Of a DNA stretch of 64,000 nucleotides, positions 48,630-61,630 are shown one piece after another. Both the position numbers and the translations under genes were made by a program. Origin of the DNA: Rhyzopertha dominica (taxonomy: Eukaryota; Arthropoda; Insecta; Coleoptera; Bostrichidae); contig QCXZ01000086.1 of NCBI GenBank assembly GCA_025024175.1, forward strand, positions 744,001 through 808,000, written 5' to 3'. How positions within the stretch are numbered: position 1 is the stretch's first letter; each line of letters starts with the position of its first letter. Under the pieces are notes generated by a model that saw only the letters and a list, made by a program, of their open reading frames with translations, ran no database searches and was not told the DNA's origin.

Positions 48630-50790
48630 AAGGTCCCATAATAGCGTTAAAGGTAAGGGATGTTATTACTGTTTCGTTTCGTCAAACGGCTTTATTAACA
48701 TTCTCAGAGGAAATCTTTCGAATAAAAGTTATAGCATCCAAATAGTAAGTATTCGATAAAGCAACACAGCAATTTGTTTTGATAAGATGTGATAGGTAGT
48801 CCAGTTATCATCATTTAACCATGGAATGAGACTTGTTATAAAATTTGCTATAAAAACTTCAAGTATGATTTTAATAAGGTTAGGGACAATAACAGAACTT
48901 ACTGTTTTTCCGACACCATTAATTTCAAAACTTACGTTTTAAGGTTTTTAATAAAAAAAGTTATAAATATTCTATTGCTGTTTATACTTTATAGTATATT
49001 CCTGTTGTCAATTATGAGTATGCTAGAAATCTAATAGCCCTAAAAGAGGATTAAAATTACACAGGAAATCTGTAATTTCTCTAAGAACTTGCAAACTATC
49101 CCGTAAAAGACACCGTCCATATCGCTCGGCTACTGATGTGATATAGCAGTAGCGGAAATACAATTCCAGGCTGTCGGCGGTTCCGGTTAAAGGCATAACA
49201 ATGGCATTTTTGAAAGAAATGGGCCAAAAAATAGTGGTTACTCATTACATATTGGTTTGCTCAAATGTTCCGACTTTAGATCAGTAACTGCAATAGATAC
49301 GAGACAGTAGGAATTTTCTCGTGAATTCCTCCACTTTAGACGTCGTACTAGGCTCGTTCGAAAGCTTACTTCAATAATAGGCATTTATGTCTAGGAAGAT
49401 CTAGAAGTGCTCGATGGAACTGGTTCACGGTGGTTTAGATTATGTATTTGTTGTATTTCTGTACAGGATGTAGGAATGTTCAGGGTGAGGGATGTGGGTA
49501 TAAAATTTTGCGAAGTTTTCAGAAAACTTAAGATATGAAAGGTCTTCCGGTGCTCCTCAGGAGCAAACTGAAGAAGTTCTCGCGCACATCTCAAATAGAG
49601 ACCGACTGTTGCACCTGGCCCCGCTTGTTGGACTGCTGTGCGTACCACGTCGGCAAAGGCCGACATCCGAACTCTACTCGCTCGTTCTATTCATTATGTT
49701 GTGGGATAGACTACGGCCAGAGAGCTACGGCAGTTTCGTAGTAGAACACCAACCATGGTCGAGAGTGTTGTGCTGTAGAATGGGGTCCGTCGGTGCCGTA
49801 CGTGCCATTAAATAAACTATCCTCAGTAAACTAGCGATGAATTTACATCGAAGTGCCTTCGAATGAATTTGTTTTTCTTGCGAACTGTCCAGTTTACGCA
49901 AATTTCTATATTTTTATAGACTTTATTTAACGTGTACCGTCTCGCTAGATTGGTTATTGTGGTCCGTGAAATGTGTTTACGAACCTGTGGATTTTTCTGT
50001 TGTGGAATGTGATGCATACCTGGATACCAGTGAATAATATCCAAATGGCGAATAATTTGATGAAGTGGTGGAGGACGAAATTTCTCAGTGGGTACAAACA
50101 ATTCTCAGGTAAGAAGAAACTTCCATACCTCCACAAAAAATTAAAGTATCTTCCTTGAAACCATTGAGTCTACGTATCCANTCATTCATTCATTAATGAG
50201 AGAACTTTTTTATCTGTTGGGATAATGAGTGAGACTTTCTGATAGCCTTTTAAAGACACGAGGCGCCTTTAATGAGCATCGTTCATCCCAGGAAATCCGT
50301 AAATTAACGTTTATCATTCCCCAGCAGTGTGTTCGATTTCGAAATGTTTTTTATAAGCCGAAGTCGTCACAAAACAGAAAGAATATGCGCGGCAACAGTG
50401 TTTGTCGGCTTCGAGAGGTCACAAGGCTGTCATCTTTTAGCCGACGCGTACGCCGGTCCCTTCTTTTCTTTTTATATGTGCCGCGTTCCAGGAAGATTTC
50501 GGTTTGGCAATTGTTCTGTAAACTTCTGTAAAACTTTTGTGTTTGCTTTTTTGTCCTGTTCCTTGAATTGCCTCCTTTAAAATCTGAAACGCGGCCACAT
50601 ACAGTGACCTGTCCATTTCAGATTCTTCCAAAAAGGGGATAAAATAGACCAGGAAAAATATTGGCATACCAACAAAAAAACAATTGTCTTTTTTTAACAT
50701 ATTGGCATAAATCATGAAATTACCAACTGCTTTAATGTATTATTTAATTATTAATTTAAATGGAACACACGAAGTAGATTATTATACAGG
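48630..50790. other. Interval with one GC-richer patch, no assigned gene
   Basis: Mostly AT-rich. The patch about 49390-49830 is GC-richer. On the minus strand it has an ATG frame at 49666-49391 starting MSAFADVVRTAVQQAGPGAT and continuing 'VGLYLRCARELLQFAPEEHR', after which it becomes low-complexity. It could be a first exon or a relic; I do not recognise it. An N is at 50181. Confidence 0.35.
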
Positions 50791-50925
50791 GTAGTAGTAG
50801 TAGTATCATCATATCACTGCCACTATCATTTTCTAGGTCTATAATTAAGTCTTTAACAATATCCTTCCGATATTCATCTTCGGTCTTTAATACGTGCTGT
50901 CCGTAGTTATTACATCGAATGTTCC

Positions 50926-51114
50926 TCAAATGATTGTCAATGTTTCATTGCTAAATTTTCCCAAAGTATTTATTCTTTTTAATTTTTCTTTGAATTGGCC
51001 CCATATCATTTCGACAGGGTTAAAAATACAATGATAAGGCGGTAAGCGCGCGACAATTAAATCTGTGAACCACTTCTCAAAAACTTCAGTTAGAACGATA
51101 GTCCACACTAGCAT
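50926..51114 (-). mobile_element. DDE transposase fragment
   Basis: The minus-strand frame reads 'LPPYHCIFNPVEMIWGQFKE', the conserved block containing Asn-Pro-(I/V)-E-x-(I/L)-W of Tc1/mariner-like transposases. An ACAGGGT end lies nearby at 50793. The rest of the gene is missing. Confidence 0.65.
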
Positions 51115-52220
51115 TTTTTTTAATTTTTACACACTAGGTGTAATGCTTTAGGCATAAATCCATTTTAACTTTCGGCATTGAAAAACTTATATTCTTTTAC
51201 CCTTAGAAGGTGGTATATTGAAAGCACGTTTCCTAGAACCGTCAGTTTATCCTTTTCGAACTGTTTTATGAGTATAAAAACTTGCCAAATATATTTCGAA
51301 TATAAAAGTTAAAAACCGACATAAACCAAGTTTAAAATAAAAGAATGTACAAAAATAAAAAAAATGCTTGGACTAATTATACACTTGCTTTAATGATTTT
51401 TAGAATTTGTAGTTAAGCTGTCGTTATGGCGGCGGTATGCTCTGATTGATAAACATCAATTTATTATGACGGAGGGGTACTTCGACCATAAACACATAGT
51501 TAACTTTATTATGATCATGACCTAAAAATGAGTATTTTTGGATGGAATTTCCTGAAGTATAAACAATTCGCCTGGGTATTTATGATGGGTTTTAAAAGAT
51601 AACTATACAAGTTCATTGTCATTATCTTGGTTATTGGCTCAGTTGTTGGATATTTAACGATAAGTGAACGTGTTAGTATTAACAATACATGTAATAATTG
51701 CAGCTATATACCAATAAATGGTGGTACGGAGATCACACGATCGTGAAGAAAAAACATTGTTTTTATTTCTTCTTGCGGTGTCGACTGCGGTTCACCAATT
51801 TGGAAAGTTACCCCTCATGCAAATAGTTTCCCTAAAATATGCAAGTAAGATAGCTTCATTTAATTTTTTTTTCGAAGCCAACGCTCATCGAAGCACTGGA
51901 TTATATAACGAACGTTCGTGAATTTCGTAACCGATCATAATGAAACTTAAATAAACACAAAAAGTAAATACTAAATACCGGTCTGCACCAAGGCAAAAGA
52001 CTCGTAAGTACTCATGATGTGACCTTAACAAGAAACAAAAACGTGGTCGTATACCATACATAGTCAGCCAGCAGTGAATTGAATGCCCTGTGTAGTACTT
52101 CATGTATTCACCGGGTGACCTGATTAACAAATAAAATTTTAGTATCAAAATTCGACGCCCAACCAGGACATCATTTTTTGCTTAACATTTTTACTAATAA
52201 TTAAATCAGAAATCCCGCTT

Positions 52221-52321
52221 ACTTTGAAAATGAAACGACTTAGATGGGACATTTTTTTATAAAACTAGGTAATGTTCTCCACTACAGGATGACACCATTA
52301 CGAGGCAAGTACTTAAAATAA
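52221..52321 (+). repeat. Dispersed repeat pair, copy 1
   Basis: Starts ACTTTGAAAATGAAACG and continues through AAAACTAG(G/A)TAA, an 'AC(C)A..GATG..' block and GAGGCAAG to an A/T-rich end. The same succession occurs at 57033-57129 in the same orientation, 4.8 kb away, so both are copies of one unidentified repeat family. Confidence 0.6.
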
Positions 52322-53346
52322 ATCGCGTTTTTTGTTTAAATATTTGCGTTTTCACTAGTTGTGCTCGTTTACAATTTTCCGTAAACACTGATGAGTTGAT
52401 GCAATTTGTATATTAATAATTATACTGCGTTTCAGATGGTTTCAATCGCGTTTTTAAACAATTTTGCAGTTTTTCCACAATTCCGCAAAAGAGTTTGCTT
52501 CAACAAAAACTATTTCCGTTCATATCGCATGCTAGCGTTACTCCAATCTATTCTCGAAACAACTCTTGGCGTAGCATTCCGTATAAATGAAGCGTCCAGC
52601 CATGATGCATTACATCACGGTCATTAGCAGTAATTGCACTGATTTATCCGATGTAAAGTGCATTGCTCTCATGCGGGCAACCGAAGAAGTATGGAAAGGA
52701 TGCTAATGTTCAACTTTTCTACTTTGCTATCACAGTACGAGTTAATTTCGTGCTCATACTATAACTAGTCAGTTGTTTTCTAACTATCTTTCGTGTGGCA
52801 TTTCTGTGACAGATTTTAGGTGGGGTTACCCGCATACTTGAAAAGTCCCTTCTACTAGTTCTGCTAACGACAATGTCAGCAAGATAAATATTGATTGTTG
52901 CGTTTTACCCCAACGTGCACATATAGAGGCCTGAAGGGAAAGGAACAAACACACAACTAAATTGAACAGACGCTGCATAGGACAGCTACCCCACTGTGCT
53001 GCCATGAGGCAGGTCGAAATGTATTAAAATGGGGGCGTGTGGTAGCAACGAAGGGGGAATTTCACGCTGACTTTTAGGAACGCACAAAGTAATAGTACAG
53101 TTTCGAGGCTTCTCGTCTTTATCAAGATCAGGATACAAAAACGTATATGGAAGATAAGCCCAAAAACGAGAAGGAAGACAAAAAGGGCATAAAAGATGTT
53201 TCGGCAATTGGAACGCATATACTGTGTTGCAGGGCTTCACGAAATTCTATCTCGTCTGCATTTTTGGAATCATGCATTTAAACTTTCTATAAAGAAGCTT
53301 GTTTGTCCATGCGGTCTTCTTCCATTATTGTAGCCACAATAGCAAT

Positions 53347-53697
53347 GTCTGAAAAGGGCAGATAAGCAAAATATAAAAAATCTTCTGAGAACCGAAGTAG
53401 AGTATTTTTTAGATATACATTCTTCGAAGACAAAGTTCCTTTGAACTATTGAAACATTCTTTTTCTTTACACATTTTTTATTATTTAATGTACGTTTAGG
53501 ATTTCTTTTTTTGGCATACTTAGACATATATTTTGTAAAAAAATGTTTGTGTATTTCCTTTGTCTATGATGTGGGTGGATATATATGGATATGGGTGGAT
53601 GTGGATGGATGCACACGTTTGTCCATGGATGTATGTGGATGTGTTTGAAAAAATGGATGAGTTTGTACAATTTTGGGTGGGTGATTTCCCCCTCGAC
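53347..53697 (-). repeat. Left arm of a large inverted repeat
   Basis: This 351-bp arm is the reverse complement of 55107-55612 apart from a gap of about 150 bp and scattered mismatches. Outer ends share GTCTGAAAAGGGCAGATAAG; inner ends share GTGGGTGATTTCCCC. Both arms contain a TGGATG-rich low-complexity tract (53570-53660). Read on the minus strand the outer half has an open frame with 'VQRNFVFEECISKKYS', conserved in the other arm. Confidence 0.85.
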
Positions 53698-55106
53698 CCC
53701 AACTCTATATATAGCTAAGTGATGTCCCACTGAGACTTTCATAATTTGACAGCACTTGTATTTTTCACCATCGCCAGTTCAGCCCCAGCTTGATATGGGC
53801 AGGAATTATGGCATAACCCTCGTATATACAAGGATTTCTGTTTTGTAAAGGTAATGAAAATGAAACAAAAATTCTGGGCGCGCCACTGATTTCAAAGGGG
53901 GGTGAACCTGACCCCTTTCAACAACATGAGTTTTGCAGGACATAAACGCGTTAGCAAAGTAGTAAAGCCGCAACACGTTAAAAAAATTTGCGTTTGAAGA
54001 CGATAACTCTCCGCGATCGCATCGACGAGACTGAGGTGAATCAGTTTATGTCACGGTTTATTTCGAATAGTAGGTAATAATTGTGAAACTGGAATGAAAG
54101 TGCCGACATAATAAACTGACGGTCGTTGGAATGCGTTTGAAAAGGCCGCCGGGCTCTCTGAATCGGTTAATAAGTGTTTAAGCTACGGATTTGCCTTTGG
54201 ATGCCCCGATGGAATTCTCGAATTTCGGTTGGGCCTGGTCGGTGGTCCAACTTGGCAAGGCAACTTGGCTTAGAATATCTGACAAGGGCGAAACTCAATT
54301 ACGTTTTCTAGGAATGGAGCCGTAGTTTACGGACTAGGAAGAATAGCAGATAGAAGTTTATTCCCTGCGGTATGGTAGGATGCAGCTGCTTGTTATTGGT
54401 GGTTCAGAGCCACAATTATTTATACAAATTGAACTGTTGGCATTGTGACAAAGTTTAACTCTTGTATGTTGTGATTTCGGACGTTCTTTGCTCTAAAGTA
54501 AATCGAATTGGACAACTATCAAGAAATGGTAAATTATCGTGTTGGAATCTTCCACGCTGTAAAAACCTCGTTAATTTTACTTGTTTTATCACGTAATGCA
54601 CACAGTTAGACCAACGATTTGCTCTGATTTTCGCAACTTCTTCCTGTATAGTTAGTATGGTGCTACCACTAAATTTTGCCTCTTTACATGACTTAAGGTC
54701 GTGCCAAATTATTTCAAATGGATTAAATAATACGGTGGCGGTAGCCGTAAAACTTTGTATTCATGCTTTTTAGCCAAACAATCAGTTCCGAATGTTGTAT
54801 CAAAACATTTAGTCTTTAGAACCTCCAAGAGTTTATTAATGTTGTGACAATACAAAATTATTTTTGTATGCCTCATAAATCATATGCCGTCTTAAATTTG
54901 CGTGATCATCTTCGAAAACCCCCGACGTACCAACGTGTTTTCGCACTTTTTCTGGTAGGAATTCCATTTACAGCTATATTTCTCACAGTTGATTGCGAAA
55001 TATTGGTCATTCTGCTGGTTTATGCGATGACGCCACTTTTTTCCTCTGCATTTTTGATGCATTCATAAACATTAAAAACTGTTTGTTTAGCTTTAGATGG
55101 TGAATC
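53698..55106 (-). mobile_element. Spacer of the inverted repeat with a transposase remnant
   Basis: Between the arms, the minus strand at about 54740-54600 encodes 'FNPFEIIWHDLKSCKEAKF' and then 'TILTIQEEVAKI'. This resembles the Asn-Pro-x-E-x-(I/L)-W block of Tc1/mariner-like transposases, with a one-base shift before it. The rest of the spacer is not recognisable. Together with the arms this suggests a DNA element, or two inverted copies of one. Confidence 0.5.
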
Positions 55107-55612
55107 GAAGGGGAAATCACCCACCCAAAATTGTACAAACTCATCCATTTTCTCAAACACATCCACATACATCCATGGACAAACGTGTACATCCATCCAC
55201 ATCCACCGATATCCATATATATCCACCCACATCCATTACACCTCCTACAAAATTAAGATTTATTCACGCTAATCCACACTTATTTAGACAGAGAACCCCA
55301 AGAATTACTTTTTACACATCATGAGTTTCACAGACTTTACAGACTCCCTCTTTACTACTTTTTGCACATGTAAAATAATAATAGATCATAGACAAAGGAA
55401 ATACACAAGCGTTTCTTGCAAAATATATGTCTAAGTATGCCAAAAAAAGAAATCCTAAACGTACATAACATAATAAAAAATGTAAAGAAAAAGAATGTTT
55501 CAATAGTTCAAAAGAACTTTGTCTTCGAAGAATGTATATCTAAAAAATACTCTATTTCGGTTCTCAGAAGATTTATATTTTTTTATATTTTGCTTATCTG
55601 CCCTTTTCAGAC
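55107..55612 (+). repeat. Right arm of a large inverted repeat
   Basis: Counterpart of 53347-53697. It holds an extra segment of about 150 bp at roughly 55236-55391, absent from the left arm. The plus strand carries the shared open frame with 'VQKNFVFEECISKKYS'. The CATCCA-rich tract at 55140-55240 pairs with the TGGATG tract of the left arm. Confidence 0.85.
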
Positions 55613-55895
55613 AAAAAGGTTGCGAGCTTTGCGAAATTACTGGAACATAAAAAATGAATTTTTTATTTATTTCTGTGCTGTAATTTTCCGAACTGCACTT
55701 CTTCGATTTAATTTTTAACCCACATACCAGCGGTCATCAAACTAGACTGTAATAGTTTTCAAGCATAATACTAACACTATTATTTTTATCTTTATCCAAT
55801 GACAAATTTTCGGTATCTTTGTCTTCTGCATAAGACAATTCCTTCTTCATCTTCACTTGTTTCCAAACTAGTTTCAAATTCAAGAGTATTTTCTG

Positions 55896-56110
55896 TCACA
55901 ACAGCTTTACTAATCCTTCCAAGTTGTTTGAAGGAATTAAGATTATTTCATTGTACAAGTTTCTAGGTACAACGATCTGAGAATCATTTGTTTTTTTTTC
56001 AGGAATAGTGCGCACGTATCTTTGTATGTCAACACTTTTGTCTTTAGGGAGATTAAAAAAATCAATAAGTTCATTAAATTTGCCCAAGCATTCCCGACCT
56101 TTGTTGTAAC
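55896..56110 (-). other. Unrecognised protein-like segment
   Basis: The minus strand reads 'ECLGKFNELIDFFNLPKDKS' and then 'VDIQRYVRTIPEKK' and 'IVVPRNLYNEIILIPSNN' without a stop for about 70 codons. A following frame (to about 55740) is acidic and Ser/Glu-rich. The amino-acid pattern looks like real protein rather than chance, but I cannot place it. It lies just outside the inverted repeat and could belong to the same element. Confidence 0.35.
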
Positions 56111-57032
56111 TGTTGCTGTTTTAAGTGAATATTGTCAATGTTTTCTTTTTCCTTTAATATATTTGAAAGAATGTACATACGCTCTCCATTAAAGTACCAT
56201 TTTTATTTGGCGCCCTGTAACTTATACATGGTCATTAGAAATTTGAGTAATTTTTACACGGTTCAGTCTGTCACTGCTTCAAATTTCATTAAAAAGCCAG
56301 CAAACGTAAAATGCGAAGTGAAACGCGTGGTTTTAGGTCATGTTTTAGCAGTTGAGAGTTCTTTTTTTTGTGGGCTATGCACATGCCCAAATTTACAAAT
56401 CACATCCAGACACATTCACTCAACAGATCCAAACACATCCAGGCCACATCCGAGCAGTTGNACAAACACAGCCACGGTGATTACCCCCTCGTGGTGAATA
56501 ATTATGATTTCGTTTTATGAGATTGGGTACATTATTTTCAACATTATTGTTTATATTCCGCTATTTCGACTTCTTCAATAACCCCCAGGTTGATTTCACC
56601 TTCTTGTGGGTGGGAAACATCCACCCCAAAATTTACTGCTATTTTAAAATGTCTAGTATTAAAAGAAACTGTTTTGTTGAGAAATTATACAACTAATAAC
56701 GGACAACAAAAAATACAAGAACTGGATTGGTTAACACACAAGAAGAAAATGGTTGTTTCTAAATTTGACACAGCACAAGAAGGGATTAGAAAAGAGTAAA
56801 TAGGTTCACAGGTAAATATTTTAGAAAAAGCTTGCCGATGCGTTTCCAGGAATTCAAGCTCTATACATATTTTTTTAGAATATAATTAAAAGTAGGTTGC
56901 AGGTAAATCTGTTCAAAAAGATAATTTGTGTTCTTCTAATCATCTGGGGGGGGGGTCATTACTTTTATGGGGGTGCTTAAACAATCAAAACCATATTCGC
57001 AAAATATTTCTGGTCGGTCTTTACCATCGTGG

Positions 57033-57129
57033 ACTTTGAAAATGAAACGCTCCAAGAACCTATAAAACTAGATAACGTACTTAACCAGAGGATGGTGCTA
57101 TTGTGAGGCAAGAAGATATATAACATAAA
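57033..57129 (+). repeat. Dispersed repeat pair, copy 2
   Basis: Same orientation and block order as 52221-52321: ACTTTGAAAATGAAACGC, AAAACTAGATAA, a GGATG block, GTGAGGCAAG and AACATAAA. Confidence 0.6.
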
Positions 57130-59779
57130 TTGACAAATTTTTGTAAGGAACACACGTGATCCTAGTTTAGCGGCACATGTTCGATCACAAAGGTTATTCC
57201 ACGCATGGCGTGGAAGCTTTATCTGATTTATTGGTAAATCCATCATCACAGAAAAGAAATCTTTTAATGTCAATTGAATAATCGTTATCGTGATTTTGTG
57301 TTTGCGCGGATCAATCGATCATGTGCGAATAGCAGATTTCGGTTTGAAGTGGGTCCGTGTCAGTTTTTCGATCGGTTGTTTGTAACATTACCGAGCTTTG
57401 GCCGAGATCAAAGGGGCCAACCGAAAATAATCGTGTCATTCTTGAATTGAAGGTCCGGTGTTTCATTTTCATTCATAGCGTTCGTCGACTTTTCAGTGGT
57501 ATGCTCAGGGGCCAATACGTAAGAGTTAAATTGCGTTTGATTGCCCGATACGTCGGGGAACGAGAAAGCGTATCTATATAACTGGTTTTACTACTTCTCA
57601 TTTATTTGCAATTTTATACGTTTAGTGCCGGTCGGCACAAAGATGATAGTTGCAATTATATTGCTGTCGGCTGTGTTGCTTTGATCTTCGATATTGATAA
57701 GCAAACGTTATGATGTTTTTAAGGAAGCTCATCTCGTCATTGTTGCACATATTAAATTGTCTGACCAGTTCTACGTTCTTTAATTCTCTCATGTTAATTC
57801 TGACAACTCCTCACATTTACAGTTCAATATTTACTTGTAAATGTCAATATTTGTTTGGATTTGACGGTACAAGGGTTGAAAGGTGCCGACAATAAGCTCT
57901 TGATAAGCGCAACCAAACGTAGACCGCATGAATTAAAGTAATAGTAATGTTTACTGGCGAGTACACTTCGTTGTATTTGCTTTACGGAGATAGCATTTGC
58001 ACAGATGTTGATAGAGTTCTTTTTTTAATACAACTAGACACCTAGAACACTGTGTTCAACAACGTTTGCGGATAGAATACGAGCTTGTGAGAGAATTCTA
58101 AAGGAGTCAAATCTGGCGATCGGGGTGCGACCTATCCATCCAAAATGTAGCTCGTTCTGAAACATCCCAGCGTCGCATACTATTTTATAAGGATGACATT
58201 TTTCCGTTATCAATGATGATACTACGCCACTGGTAACAAATAATAACTGTGACCGATCGTAAACGTCGCTATTAAATTTAACGATTTTATATTTTGTTCG
58301 TTTCTTTTTCATATACCCCATGCCCATTTATCGCATTTCAACATGGGGATCTCGCTTATCTTTGGATGAGTTTTTTCGACGACAGATTGAACCGAATTTC
58401 TTTTCTCTTTGAATGTTAATCGAATAACTCAAAAACCTGCACATTTTTTGTGAGGCCTCATTAACATATACGGTCTACTATGTCATGTCTACCACTACTA
58501 CACTACCAACAAAAAAGCAATGAGTTAATGGAATTTGAATAACCACCATAAAATCCTTGTTGTTCATCACAAATCAGCAAAGTATATTAAATCACTTTGA
58601 GTATACTAGAGGAAAACAAATACTTCTATACACGAGTAGTATTGTGAAAGTTAGCCAAAATACAGGGTGCTCTATAACCAGAGAAATTCATTGAAAATAT
58701 TTTGAAGTTTCTAAACTTCCCGCTATGGGACGTACTTGACACAAATAAATGCAAGTAAATCCAAAATTTGCCGATAAAATCTAGGTGAAAAATCTCCGTT
58801 TTATTACCTAAAAGTTCTTTAAATGTTTCAAACAAATTTAACGAATTAGGGCTCATTTTAGAGGGAGTTTCAAGAAAGGTTAATTTTTCCAAAATAGTAA
58901 AATTTGATCCTCTGTAGAGTTACAATTGGCCCGCTTTCAAAACGTTGACAAAATCGGAGTAACTGCAAACGAATACCGATAATGTACTCGTTAAGTGGAA
59001 GAATAGTTTTGAATCGCCGCCAAAACATAATCCTTANCTTTGATCTTAAGTTAAAACAGACNGGCTGACAATCAGGCACCTATCGAGTTCGGCATCGGTC
59101 AAGATAAAAGTCGAGACTTAACTAATGCAAAGGCACGTAGGTGGTCGAGAACGCTCGACGTGTTTCATCTTTTTTTTTGCTTAATGAACCGCCATAAAAA
59201 ACAAAGTTATTTATGAATCGAATTATCATATATAAGATGACTACCGAATTGCTGATTTGCACAATCGGGGCTTCGCCGAATTTATGTCACTAAAAAAGGA
59301 TCGGCATATCCAAACTGCAACGTCACGCGTTTGGTAAAATGAGAGAGGACGGGATCTCCTGGAATTGGTTTAGTTACGTTACAGTAACTGTATTTTTCCT
59401 TTCGTCTTAATAGGTTTGTCGGGACCACCCGCATGTTTCTAGATGCTTATCTCATCCAAACGGGTGGAACTTTCTTGCTCATCTCAGCTGTCAAGTCAGT
59501 TCATGCGCGCAGTCACATTAGGTTGGTTTAAAAATGGATACACGATAATGAAAGTTGAAAGTCGCCGAAAAAATTCAGTTAGTTGAAGTATCCTATTATA
59601 AATACGCCAGAGAAGACAAAAATAATACAGTCGCCTAGCAGAAGGTAAATTATCTCGTTCTGAATTTTCCGTACACACGATTTTTTTATACTTATTTGAC
59701 AAATAGATTCCTATAATTCAACCAAAAGATCGTTTCATTTTCAAAGTTCACGATTGTACATAACCTTCCGGACTGTTCT
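57130..59779. other. Intergenic interval with no recognised gene
   Basis: About 2.6 kb. Short frames only. An ACAGGGTGCTCTATAACCAG motif near 58663 looks like another Tc1/mariner-type element end, without any recognisable transposase beside it. Ns at 59037 and 59062. Confidence 0.45.
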
Positions 59780-60912
59780 TGAGGCGGTGGATTTTCCTTA
59801 CTGCACATTCCTAAAATCTTTCTGGCGTCGTTTGTAGGTTTCCATTTTAATGGCTAAGTAGGCATGTTTTCTTCCACGTAGTCCTGTCCTTAGCTATTTT
59901 CCTAGCTTCGTCCCAAGTGAGGTTTCTCGTCTTCAACTCTGCGGTGTTACTTTTCTTTTCTTTCCCTGTACTTTTGCCTCCCATACTAGTTTTGTCGGCC
60001 TTTCATCACCAGGTGCCCGATTCACTTTAAATTATTTTCTTCCAAAGTTTCTTTAGTGGACTCTATTTATTTCCAGTTCATCTCTGATTTTGTCGTTTCT
60101 TATTCTGTCAATTCTAGTCACTTCTTTAACAAGTCTTAATGTCATCTCTATCGCTTGCAGTTTTTTTACAGTTAATACCTAGCTTTTACTACCGTATGTT
60201 ATCATTGGTCTATAAATGGCCTTGTGCACCGTCATTTTTGTCTTCTCACTTATTTCCTTTTTAATTATTAACATTCTATTTAGTGAGTGGCGCACCTTTA
60301 TTGCGCTAGTGATTCTTTCATTTATTTCTTCATTCATACTTCCATTGCTTTGTATTGTAACTCCTAGGCACTTAACTTGTTCTATTTGTTTCCCATTTAT
60401 TGTTATGTCCTCCTTTCCTATGACCATTGTTTCAGTTTTTCTCGTATTTATTAACATTTTACGTTTTGTTAATTCTTTCTCCCAATAACATTTGTTGTAA
60501 CTTGTCTTCATAATTTAACTTTGTTGACCTTATTGTATATTTATGATAACCTCCCCCCTTGCCTTAAACCATCCACTACCTGGAAATCCCTTGATTCCAT
60601 ATTATTTATTCTGACGTAATTTTTTGTGTTACTGTATAAATTCTTCCCATTTATACCCCTTATCTTAATACCTTCCTAGCCTATTTTTCTAGAAATGTTA
60701 TCGAATGCATTCACTAAGTCCAGAAATGCTAAACAGATTCCTTTTTCTTTGCCTATTCTTTCCACCATTTGTTCAATCGTAAATATTATGGACCTGTGTG
60801 CTTTCCCTAATTGCGATTGCAGCTTTTTATTTATCATTTCTGGCATTCTTGAGTGCTTTATAAAAAAGCTTTTGGTTTGTTTTGCTCCATTTTCGTTCCA
60901 ACTTCTTCCCAA
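59780..60912 (-). mobile_element. Non-LTR retrotransposon relic (RT and C-terminal part)
   Basis: The minus strand has 'RSIIFTIEQMVERIGKEKG' and then 'AFLDLVNAFDNISRK' (60912-60676), the RT palm with its first catalytic Asp. Next come 'KTETMVIGKEDITINGKQIE' and 'CLGVTIQSNGSMNEEI' (60511-60179), and further on 'VTRIDRIRNDKIRDEL' (about 60125). This order is typical of LINE ORF2. Frames are split and the YxDD region between the first two parts is lost, so it is inactive. Confidence 0.75.
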
Positions 60913-61529
60913 GCCTCCCTTTTAGCTAGTTAATAGCGTAAATGTTTAGTTAAAAGTATAATATGAGGAAATAGAAATAACTTATGTGTAAGAACCGTTG
61001 NCAATCTATGCAGCGGAAATAATAAAATTCTGCATACATTTTCATAACGAACATTTGGTAGGGTGTTACTATTCTTGCTTAGCGGTAGGTAGGTGAATTT
61101 CTCCACTTTTTCAATACATCTAGGGGCTCTCAGATTGCCGTAAAAAAGCGTCACGGTCACGGAAGATCAAAGGTTCACAAAACTAAGTCTCCCGTATAAA
61201 TGAAAACATCCACAGGTGTAAACACTTAAAGAATTCGCGCGTAAATGAATTGGCTGGCGCTGCTCCAGACATCAGAGGGGTATAATAAACCAGTGTATAA
61301 ATACATCGGATTTAATGCACACACTTGCGTGGGAAATACATGGAGATCGGATAAAAGAAAGCGCCGTCCAGTCGTATTTTTAAGAAAAATTTTGTACGTG
61401 GTCGTTCTTAATTAAAACACCAAGGGACCGTAAAAAATTAAATATCTAGTAAGTCTTGAGTATAAATAACTAGTCAGCAGGGTGTGCTCTCTTTTGAAAG
61501 ATTTACAAATCATGTTAATTACGTATTTT
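60913..61529. other. Interval without recognised features
   Basis: About 0.6 kb between two RT relics; nothing recognisable. An N is at 61001. Confidence 0.5.
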
Positions 61530-61630
61530 ATTGTAACTCTGAATATTGATCTGATAAAGATGTTGAAGAGTAACGGACCCAATGTGGATTCTTGGGGTAG
61601 CCCACATGATACTTTTTATGGACCATATTG
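61530..61630 (-). mobile_element. Short RT fragment of a non-LTR element
   Basis: The minus strand encodes 'SCGLPQESTLGPLLFNIFIR', the conserved RT block. No flanking RT sequence survives. It lies a few hundred bp upstream of the orphan exon at 62001. Confidence 0.65.

Noticed and set aside
53565..53660. TGGATG-rich tract resembling telomeric or satellite repeat
   Set aside because: It is irregular and mirrored in the other arm of the inverted repeat, so it is part of that element rather than a telomere or satellite array.
56395..56500. CATCCA-like tract resembling the right arm of the inverted repeat
   Set aside because: Similarity is limited to simple-sequence words; no colinear match to either arm beyond them.
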